DNA from: Actinomycetota bacterium
GTDB taxonomy: Bacteria > Actinomycetota > Actinomycetes > S36-B12 > UBA5976
Direction of reading: 5' to 3'
NCBI GenBank assembly: GCA_026392515.1
Contig: JAPLBY010000001.1
Location: 1-64,000 of the forward strand
DNA: 64,000 nt
In this document: one piece after another, positions 1-10,900 of the stretch
How positions within the stretch are numbered: position 1 is the first letter of the stretch
Layout of the letters: the number at the start of each line of letters is the position of its first letter
Program-made: the position numbers and the translations under genes
The notes under the pieces: model-generated
What the model saw: only the letters and a program-made list of their open reading frames with translations
Told to the model about the DNA's origin: nothing
Databases searched by the model: none

Positions 1-3000
1 GCAACTGGGGGCGGGGTAATTGTTGGAGTTAGCGTTGAGGTCACCGAGCGGCCAAGTCCGTCAGTGATCTGGTAAGTAACTGGAGTCTTTGCACCCGGGG
101 TTGCTGATGACGCAGCCGCGTAAGTAACGATTCCAGTAGTTGGGTTAAGTGTGTAAGTTCCTTGGCCAGCAATAGTAACAATGCCATCGGTATCACAAAC
201 GCTTGTTGCTGGATCAATAATGCAAACGGTTGAGTTTGTTAAGTCCGGTGCGCCAGTTCCCTTAGTTGCAAGAGCTGGATCAGTATCACCAGTTTGGCCA
301 TCAAAGATTGAACTAAACACCTTTGACTGCCCTGGCAAAAGTTCAACTGTGTCAGGGGTTGCGGTTGGAACTGGCGGAACTGTGACAGTTGGGGTGTAAG
401 TCGTTGAAGACTTCTGGCCGAGTGCGTCAGTAACAGAGTAGGTAACTGGTGTTGCCGTTCCGGTAAATGTTGGAAGTGGATCGAACGTAACAATTCCAGT
501 TGCTGGATCAATCGTGTAAGTTCCTTGATTTGCAATCACAACTGAACCGCCCGAAGTTACGGTGCAATTTGGCGCAGTATCAGTTGGCGCACAAAGGCGA
601 ACTGAACCTGCTGCCAGGGTTGTTCCAGTCGCAGCTGAGTCAGAAGTGTTTACATTATTTGTAACAACGTTACGAGTCTGGTTAGTATCCCAAGGACCAG
701 TTGAAGTATCAGGAATCAGCGTTGGAGGCGGGATAACTGTTGGTGTGTAGGTTGCAGTTGCCTTCACATCAAAGTTATCTTCAACAATGTAAGAAAGTGG
801 TGATGGCGTTCCGCTGTATCCGTTGACCGGGGTAAAGGTCATAACGCCAGAGGAATCAACGGCGTAAGTTCCAACATTTGCAACTGTCACCGATGTCTTG
901 GTGCAGTTAGGCGCAACTTCAGCAGGAGCATTTGGATCACAAAGTTTTACAGACGCAACATCAAGTGTTGCCCCAGATGCCGCTGAATCATTCGTCACCA
1001 GGGTCTTAGTTTGCGCAGTATTCATTGGTCCAGATGAAGTGTCATTTAGTGCAGTTGGACCAGGGATAACAGTCGGGGTAATCGTTGCCGAAGTAACTTG
1101 TGGTGTTGAACCAGTATCAGAAACTTGGTATCGAACTGGAACAGAAACTGTTCCAGTAAAGCTTGGAATCGGATCAAACGTTACAACGCCAGTTGTTGGA
1201 TTTACCGTGTAAGTACCATCAGCAGTCGTAAGAGTTGTGAGCGTGCAGTTCGGAGAAGTTTGCGCTGGATTAGTGCCACAAAGTTTCACAGTTGCTGGAT
1301 TCAGTGGGTCGCCAGCTGGGTTAGTTGGAACCGTGTCGTTGTTAAGAACATCAATTAGCTGGTTCTTGTCTTGGCCATTTGTTGAAGTGTCGTTGATTGC
1401 CACTGGTGCTGGGGTAACTGATGGTGTGTAAGTAGTGGTCGCGCTTTGGCCCAGAGCATCAGACACTGTGTAAGTAACAGGTGTTGCTGTGCCAGTAAAC
1501 GCAGGGAGCGGAGTGAAAACTACAGTTCCATCGGCTGCTGCAGCGGAATATGTTCCCTGGTTTGCAATGGTTACTGTTCCATCGATGTTCCTTGTGCAAT
1601 TTGGCGCGCTAGCGCAGGAAAGCGTTACGGTGCTTGAAACCAAAGTTGTTCCAGTGGCCGCGGCATCACTTGTGCCTGCAGTGTTGGTAACAACGTTTCG
1701 TGACTGAGGAACACCTTGTGGACCCGTTGAAGTATCAGGTGTCGCAGTTGGGGTCCCGATAACTGTTGGCGTATAGGTCGAAGAAGCCTTTGCACCAAGG
1801 GAGTCTGTGACTGTATATGAAAGCGGTGTTGGCGGTGTACCAACATAGTTTGGATCTGGAGTGAAGGTCATCTTGCCGGTTGAATCAACACTGTAAGTTC
1901 CAACGCCTGCAACTGTCACAGAAGTCTTTGTGCAGTTTGGTGCGACTTCTGCAGTTGGATTTGAATCACAAAGTTTGACCGATGTTGGATCAAGCGTTGC
2001 ACCTGTTGCAGCATTATCGTTACCAACCAAGCTGACCTCTTGAGATGCACCCTTTGCGCCAGTAGTTGTGTTTGGCGAAGCCGTTGGCGGTGCAACAACA
2101 GTTGGTGTGTAGGTAGAACCTGCAGTAGCCCCAAGTGAATCGGTTACTTGGTAGGCAACTGGTGTTGGAGTTCCAACATAGTTGGCATCTGGAGTGAAAG
2201 TCATAACGCCATTAACAACTGTGTAGGTTCCAACTCCTGGAACAGTAAGAGTTGTCAAAGTGCAATTTGGAGCAACCTGGGCTGGATTAGTTGTTGGATC
2301 ACACAGCTTCACAGATGAAGCCACCAAAGATATGGCTGGATCTGAAGTTGAATCGCCAACTAGCAAATCTGTTGTTTGTGCCACGCCCTTGCTACCAGTT
2401 GTTGTCTCTGCATCAGCTGTTGGTGGGGCAGGTGGATTAACAGTTGGCGTGTAGGTTGAAGTTGCGGTTTGACCTAAGTTGTCAGAAACGGTGTAGGTGA
2501 CCGGAGTTGCTTGACCTGTAAAAGTGTCAAGAGGGTCAAATGTAACGACGCCGGTGGCAGCATCAACCGTGTAAGTACCCTGGTTTGCGATCGTTACTTC
2601 AGTGACAACACCATTAACGCTGGTTTCAGTACAGTTGGCGGCACTCGCGCACGAAATCGTTACAGACGTTGAATCTAGGGTGGCCCCGTTAGCTGCAACA
2701 TCGTCACCAGCGTTTCCGTCCACATTGTTAACAACATTTATTGACTGATTTGCCTTCCAAGCTCCACTGGTGGTGTCTGGATTTGCTGTTGGGGTTCCGA
2801 TAACTGTTGGCGTGTAGGTAGAAGTTGCAGTGCCACCCATTGAGTCAGTTACTTGGTATGCGACTGGAGTTGGCGTACCGACGTATGTTGAAAGTGGCGT
2901 AAAGGTCATCACGCCATTAACAACTGTGTAGGTTCCAACGTTTGGAACCACCAAAGTAGTCAATGTGCAGTTTGGAGCAATTTCATTAGTCGCTGGATCA

Positions 3001-4925
3001 CAAAGCTTTACAGATGACGCAACTAAATTAATGTCAGGATCCGAAGTTGCATCTCCCACCAACAAATCAGTGGTCTGAGCTGACCCCTTCTTGCCCGATG
3101 TGGTTTCAGGATCTGCAGTTGGAGGATCTGGGGCAAAAACTGTTGGAGTAATGGTTGAATCAACAATTACTCCACGGGTATCAGCAACTTGGTACTTAAG
3201 TGGGGTCTGAACGGTTCCAGCAAAAGTTGGTAGTGGGTTAAAGGTAACTGTGCCATCTGAATTAAGCGTGTAAGTACCCTCACCTGGAATTGTTACAGTT
3301 CCATTCACGCCCACTGAACAGTTGTTTGGTGACTGTGCTTCGTTTGTTGGCGAAGTTGCTGGATCATCAACTTGGCAAAGACGAATAGTTGAGGCACTGA
3401 TTGGGAATGCGGCTGATCCCGCGGTGTCATTACCTAATGGTGTGATGGTCTGATTTTGGTCATAGTCGCCAGAACTTACGTTAGCTACCGCGACAGGTGG
3501 TGGTGGGGTTCCAACAGTTGGTGTGTAAGTTGAATTCACAAAACGATCTAATGAATCTTTCGTCTGATACGTAATTGGCGTTGCTTGCCCAGTAAATGTT
3601 GCAAGTGGGGTGAAGGTAATGCGACCAGTTGCTGCGTCGTATGCGTATGTGCCTTGATTTGGAATAGTTACTGAGGTCGCTGAACAGTTATTTGGGCTTT
3701 GCGCTTCATTTGTAAGCAACGTGCTTGCATCATCTATTGCACACAACTTAAAGTTCGACTGTGAAAGCGGGAAGGACGCAGAGCCAGGCGTCTCATTCGT
3801 TAATGGCGTAGTACTTTGTGCCGTGTTGTATGGACCCGATGTGGTTTCTGGCGCAGCACTTGGTACAGGTGGAAGACCTACTGTAGGTGTGATGTTCGCA
3901 GAAACCTTTCGGCCCAGCGCATCCGTAACCTGATAACCAACAGGAGTTGCAACCGTTCCAGTAAATGTTGGCAGTGGATTGAAAGTTACTGTGCCATCTG
4001 AATTAACTGTGTATGTTCCATCCGCAGTTGTTAGCGACGTCAAAGTGCAGTTTGGTGATGTTTGAGGTGGTGTCGAAGCGGGATTGCAAAGCTTGACTGT
4101 CTCTGGAAGCAAGGTTTGTTCGTTGCTTCCAGAACTGTCATTTTCAAGAGGCCTGATCAATTGATTCGTATCGTAATTGCCGCTAGAAACGTCATTAGTT
4201 GCCGTAGCCGTAGGTGGTTGTGCAACAGTTGGAGTAATCGTTGAATTCTCAAACTGACCCAATGTGTCTTGCGCTTGGTATTTAACCGGAGTTGCAACTG
4301 TTCCATAGAAGGTTGGAAGTGGGTTAAACGTTACGGTTCCATCCGAATTGATTGTGTAGGTGCCTTCACCCGGAATGGTTACTGAGGTCGCTGAACAACT
4401 ATTTGGAGACTGTGACTCATTGACTCCGCTTGTTGCTGGGTTATCAACCTGGCAAAGCTTTATTGAATTAGCTACTAATGGGTAGCTTGCACTTCCACGA
4501 ATGTCATTACTTAAAGGATTGATGATTTGATCTTTATCGTAATCTCCACTTGAGGCATCAGGAATGCCGGTCGGTGCAGGAATGACGACTGGGTTAATGG
4601 TTGATGACGATGTTCTGTTTTGAGTGTCGGCAATTTGATATTTGATTGGAGTTGCAGTTCCAGTAAATGTTGGGTCTGGATCAAAAGTTACTGTGCCATT
4701 TGCATTAAGTGTGTAGGTTCCTTCGCCTGGAATTGTTAAGGATTGACCAACGCCAATCGTGCAATTCATAGGTGTTTGCGCTGGAAGGCAAAGGAACATT
4801 TTTGCCATGTTATTGGCTGCACCTGCTTCGAACTGATCATTTACCAATGGGCTAATGGTTTGATTTACATCCTTGGCGCCAATGGAATCGTCTCTAACCG
4901 CAGATGGAATTGCAAAGCTGGCAAT
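1..4925 (-). repeat. Fourteen CshA-type fibril repeats within the giant gene
   Basis: Reading leftward on the minus strand, units of about 110-128 codons each end in a TPTV-type strand followed by a Pro-rich hinge. The ends lie near 4590, 4215, 3880, 3525, 3140, 2800, 2440, 2105, 1760, 1415, 1070, 740, 390 and 20. The core of each unit reads roughly VKLC..NC..GTYT..G.(V/M)TF.P...(F/Y)TGT..PV.Y.V.D..G. This matches my memory of the CshA-type fibril repeat. Most units carry a pair of cysteines near the start. The last unit reaches the window edge, so the true count may be higher. Confidence 0.8.
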
Positions 4926-7900
4926 GGAAAGTGAGTAGTCTTCAACTTCACCAGAACCTACTTTTCCGGAAGGCAAAGCCAACGAATCGTAACTTAGGCG
5001 CACGCGAGCATAGGTAGGTCCGGAGACAATGTTGCTTGGAATTGTCCACAAGATGTTTGCGGAAGTTTGGCCAACTGTAGGACTTGGTGCACAAGCTCGT
5101 TCAGTAGCAGTGAAAATTCCATCTCTGTTGAAGTCAATCCAGGCACAAAGATTCGCTGTTTCGGTGACACCAGCAAGCGTTACTGGAATCGTGAATGTTT
5201 GCCCCGCTTGGTTATTCATCAAGCCATTCCAAGCTGACTGAGGAACACCATCGTCAACCACAACATTTCCATTGGACATATTGATTGCGCCAGCTTTGAT
5301 CTCGGTGCCCGCGGCTACTGCATCCGCATTTGTTGTTGAGTAGAGGCTGGATGGATTATCAGCAGTTACTACGCTGCCAAGCTTTAGGCTGCCTAATGCG
5401 TGGCTAGCTACTGGGTTGTCATAACTTGTTGGCACCATTCCGAAGTCTTCGGGGATGCTTACAGTTAAGTTCCAGGCGTCTTCATTTCCACCATCGCCGC
5501 CAACGCTTGATGCAGCATATTCAAAATTGACCTGGAAAGTAGCTGATGTATAGACGCCCTCTAGTTGTAGCGATCCACAGACCGCTTGAGAGTTGGCGCC
5601 ATAGCCCGATGTTCTGTGGCAATAAATGGCAGGGACTGTTCCATCAACATTTCCAACGACAGTTCCATTTTGTGAAATTTGAATATTTGTACCGGCGAGC
5701 GCGGTAAATCTGGCGCCGGGTACGGAACTAGTTCCATTCATTCCCCCAAGAAGTTGCATTTCAGACCAACCAGCACCATTGCTACCGCCACCCCAACCGG
5801 CGAAGGAAACGACAGGATTTGTCACAGGCTTGCTAAAGCTGATTGTCATTACACCGCGGTTATCACAGCGGCCAATCAATTGATTTGCAACACATCCATC
5901 ATTGGAAGTCCACATCATTAGACCTGGTTCAGTTACCAAGCCAACAGATTGGAAGTCACCTGCTTGTCCACCACGCTCACTTAATGATTCAGTTGCTTGA
6001 TCGATACATAGGTAGTCACCGGTAACGGAAACTGTGTAAGTAACACCATTAGGTAAGAGTTTTGATTTCGAACTATTCCTATAAGCCGAACCAGCGCTTG
6101 GGCAACCTTGTGTTGGTTGGCCACCAACCCATTCCCAGGAAGTACTTGTTGGTTGGTTGCTGGTGTTGAAAGATAATGCATCGTTTCCACGCAGATCCTG
6201 AAGTGCTGAATTAGAAGCGTTAGAAACTACAGGAGAAGGGGCCGTGTATGAAACTGCAACAACGCTACCGGGCGCGATCGACGATGGAAGCGTTAGAACA
6301 ATAGTTTGACCCGAGATGGTTACTGCCGTTGGAGTGATCGGATCGTTACCCGCAAACACTGTGTACTTATCAGCTGTGGCGGAGGTTGAGCTAAGTGGTT
6401 CACTCAGCGTAACTGTTACCTGATTGCCTGAAAAAGTAACGGTAGAGACAGTCGGTGGAGTTACATCAGGTTGGCCGTTTGAGTTATTTGTAACCACAGT
6501 ACTAGTCAGGGTTGCTGCATCATTTCCTGACAGATCCTGAACCGCTGAATTTGTGGTTGCCCCATTCGGAGTTGGAGCCACATAAGAAACGGAAACAGAT
6601 TCGCCTGAAACAATACTTGTGCCGACAGTCAGGACAACAGTTGAACCACTAACTGAAACTGCGGTTGGGCTAAACGTCAGGCCGTTCAAGGTTATGGAGT
6701 AGTCAGAAGGAAGCGCAGTTTTTGAACTCAACGCCTCGTTGTAGGTCAAGATGATCTGTGTGCCATTTGTATTAGTCGCGGCAGACTGGAAGACCGGTGC
6801 GGTTCGATCAACAACTGCAGTGGATGTATTAGGTACTGAGGTAGCTGCAATTGCGGCAGCGTCATTTCCGTATACGTCTTGAATGGCTGCAGCATCTGCA
6901 CGACTGTTTGGAGTTGGCGGCGTGTATGCAACAGATACAGTTTGTCCCAATTCAATTGGCGGGGACATTGTCAATGTAAGTTGCTGACCGACAACCGCAA
7001 CGCTACTTACAGTTGACGCAGTTCCATTAACAAGAACTGTGAACATGCTTCCTGTTGGAACAACTCCACCCATTGCCTCGTCATATGTCAAAACTATTGT
7101 TTGTCCATTTGTGCCTGGCATGGTGATTGATGTAAGCGTTGGGGCCGTTACATCTCCAGGCTGAGTGGAACTGTTTGTAAGCGGTTTTTCAGTGAAACTT
7201 CTGGCAGTTTGGTCGGGAAACGGAGTGCTAGATGGATACTCCCAGCTCGCTGTGACTGTAGAACCTGCTGGAATTGTTGGTGTACAGCCGGAAAACGCAA
7301 AGGAATTTGCAGGTGTGCCATATCCAAGTGTCGAACACTTTACTGCCATGCCGTTGGCATAAAGGGTTAAGTTACTTGCCCAGGCGGAGCTAAGCGCAAC
7401 TCCCTTGGAAAATACTATGGTTGCCGACGTTCCATTGGCATTAACGGTACCGCTGAGAAAACCAGGTGGGCCCTGAGTGGAACCGTTTGTCACACCAAAT
7501 GAATTGGCAATACTTAACGCATCATTTCCAGTTGTGTCCTGGATTGCGGAATTTGTTGTGGCTGTGTCAGGGGTTGGAGGTGTGTAAGCAACAGTTACAT
7601 CTTGGCCGCCATTTACTGTCGAACCTAAAGCAAGAGTAACCGTGGATCCATTTACCGTTACCGTACTTACTGTCACTGGAGTTCCATCAACTGTCACTAC
7701 ATATGAAGAAGCAGCTGGTTTGTTTACAGTGTTTAGAGACTCGTTGTAAAAGAGAACAAGGGTCGTTCCGGTTGTAGCGATAGATGCGCTACTCAACACA
7801 GGTGGTGTTTGATCCTGAGTTGAATTGTTCGTTACAGTCACCGCTGTTGAAGCAGTTGACGTATTGCTTGCAAGATCTGAAATTCCTGGAACATTTGCAG

Positions 7901-10900
7901 TGACTGTAAATCCAGGTTGTTTTCCAACTGGACTAGCTAGCGTCACAACAATTGTTGAAGTATCTGTTCCGCGTGCCACAGAACTAACTGTTACTGGTGA
8001 ACCATTTAAATTGATCACGAAGTTACTCGCACTTGGAAGCGACGCATTAATTGCTTCATTGAAGGTAAGTGTTAACGTCGTTCCGTTTGCACTTACAGTC
8101 GGAGCACTCGCTCCGGTTGTTATCAAAACTGGTGCGGTTGTATCGAGTGTTGAATTGTTCGTTACTGCTGTTGCTGCAAACGTTGCCGCATCATTTCCAG
8201 TAGTGTCCTGAATCGCACTATTGCTTGTTCCTGCAACATTAGATGGAGCGTTATATGCAACGGTGATTACATTGTTGGCTTGAACTGGGGTTGCAAGTGT
8301 CAATACAACTGTTGATCCGCTCACCGAGACGGAACTAACACTGACTGGTGATCCTGCAACGGTGACGACAAAGTTGCTGGTTTGGGCAGCAGTTGCGAAT
8401 AGGGATTCGTTGTAAGTGAGTGTCAGTTCATACCCAGTTGAATTCAACTTAGGTTGGTTTGGGGACGCTGTGACTATTACAGGTGCGGTCTGGTCCTGTG
8501 TGGAATTATTTATTGCATTTGTCGCGGTAAAGCTTGCAGCATCGTTACCTGTTGTGTCCTGTACTGCAGCGTTTGTTGTAGCCGTATTAGAAGTTGGTGC
8601 TGTGTAGGCCACCGTCACCTGCGGATTACTTGTTGTTATACCTTGACCAATCGGTGCTGACAAAGTTAAGACAACGGTGGAACCTGATGTTGCAACGGAA
8701 CTAACTGTTCTGGCTACTCCACCAACGTTAACTGTGAAGTTGCCAGTCGCTGCGGTAGTTGCATGTAAAGGTTCGTTGTAAGTAAGGGTTACGGTTAGGC
8801 CGTCAGCGCTCACTGTAGGTGCCGGTGATGTACTCAGAACTGGAGCCACATTGTCGTAGGTTGAGTTGTTAGTAAGTGGTTGGCTGTTGAATGACCTAAC
8901 ATCACGACCGGCAACATCCTGGAGAGTTTGCTCGCTACTGGATGTGTCGTTTAATGCATATGCAGGTGAGTAACTTGCAGTTACTGTTGCATTTCTCGGG
9001 ATCGTGCTTTGGTTTGATGCCAACGGAAATGTAATTGTGCTACCTGAAACAGTGACCGGAGTAGTCAGAGTGTAGTTTCCACTGGTTGATGTCAGGGTTA
9101 GGCGTACGCCAGAAGAGCTTCCGACAGTGTTGGTCGACATTGGTTCGCTGAACGTTATAGTCACCGATCGGCCATCAGCGTTAACTACACCTGAAATAAC
9201 TGTTGGATTTATAGTGTCAACAGTTGAGCTATTTGTCGCGAGTGCAGTTGTTGAAAGCGACAGCGAATCAGTTCCCACCAAGCTTTGAATAGCAGCAGTT
9301 GCTGTTGAGTCATCAACTGAAGCTGGTGCCTGATAGGCAACAGTTACAGTCGATCCCTTTTCAACTGCCGCTGAAAGCGTTAGCGTGACTGTTTTACCAC
9401 TTATCGCAACTGTGCTTACGGTCTTGGTTACACCGCTTTCCTGAACCGTAAACATGGAAGCTGTTGGCAGCGGACTTGCGAGCAGATCCACATCGTAAGT
9501 TAAAACAATTGTGTTACCTGCACTTGTGTTAGTTGCTGAGACAAATGTTGGTGCAGTACGAGTTGGAGTGACTGAATTTGAAGCAACCGATGCAGAAGAT
9601 GCAGCATCACGATTGAGAGCGACCGCAGTAAATGTGTAAGCAGTACCATTGGTTAAACCCGTAATTGTGCAACTTCCTGATGCACCAGTAACAGTACAAG
9701 TTGCACCACCTGGTGATGCTGTAACGGTATAGCTAGTTGGCGTCACACCAGTTGCTGCGGCAACTGTGACTGTGGCCTGCCGATCGGTTGCAACGGCAGT
9801 GGGGGCCGGTGGTGTTCCTGGCGCAACATTTGTCGGAGTTAATCGCTGAATCCAAGGACTAGCGGAAAGACCTACAACAATCTTTCCAAGGTCTCCTACG
9901 GGTGCGGCGTGGATACTTATTGCTTTAACAGTTGTTGCGCTCGGGATGCTAGTAGAGAAGTTTGAATCTAGCGTGCCGTTTGTGTTAATCCTTCTAAGTC
10001 CAAATGTTTGACCACCTACAAGTAGTCGTCCAGAAGCATCAAAGGCAATGTCACTGTTGCCGTGCGCAAGGTTTGTAGTTATCGTGCTGCTTAAACCGCT
10101 TCCAATTCCTGATGCAATCGTTCCGAGAACTCCAAAGCTCGTATCTTCGGTACCAGTGGGTTTTAAAACCCTAATCCGACCCATTGAATTATCGCCACCA
10201 AAGGCAATCATTTGCCCAGTGCCAGTACCTGTCACGGCTACGTTAGTGGCTCCAGTAGTGCCAAGCGCATTTGTGATGGCAGTGACAGTTGAGATTGTGT
10301 TCGAAGTTGATATTTGCGCATAGCGAGCTGGAAAATTTCCGACTGCGTGAATGACGCCTGATGAATCAACTGCCATGTCATAGACGTATTCAGTACTAGC
10401 CGTAATTAATGTACCTGAATTTGACTGGAAAGATCCGCTTGAATTATATCTTGCTAATCGAGCATTAAGAGGGCTACTTACATCAGATGCTAACCAATAA
10501 TTCGTTGATGCAACGGCCACGGCAGTTACATTCACATTTCCCGGAGTGCTCCACTTTGTCCAAGTAACACCATTAGCACTTAGTATTCCAGCTCCCCAAG
10601 TGGTTCCAACGAAAACGTTGTTGGAAGCATCGAGTGCAATTGCGGTTACGACAGCGCCAAGATTAGGAGAGGTCCAAGTTAGTGATCCAGTCGATGTGTA
10701 TTTTCTAACCTCGTTGTACTCTGCGACGTAAACGTTTCCCAATGAATCGATCGCAGTGTCTGCAACTATTTGTGCCGGCACATTCGGTGCTACTGCAGTA
10801 TTCCAAGTTGTGTCATTACCACCGGCTGTATTTGCACTCGCTGGTGAAAGTTGCGAGCTAACTGTTTGATCAACGAAGGTGAATGTTCCGGCAAGAAGTG

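Noticed and set aside
1-4925. CRISPR array or satellite DNA from the regular spacing.
   Set aside because: Units of ~330-390 bases are divergent in DNA, keep one reading frame and encode a known type of protein repeat.
181-10731. Many plus-strand frames of 60-130 residues, for example 7825-8211.
   Set aside because: They lie antisense to the continuous repeat-coding minus frame and have repetitive, Val/Ala/Ser-rich translations without domain features or ribosome-binding sites.
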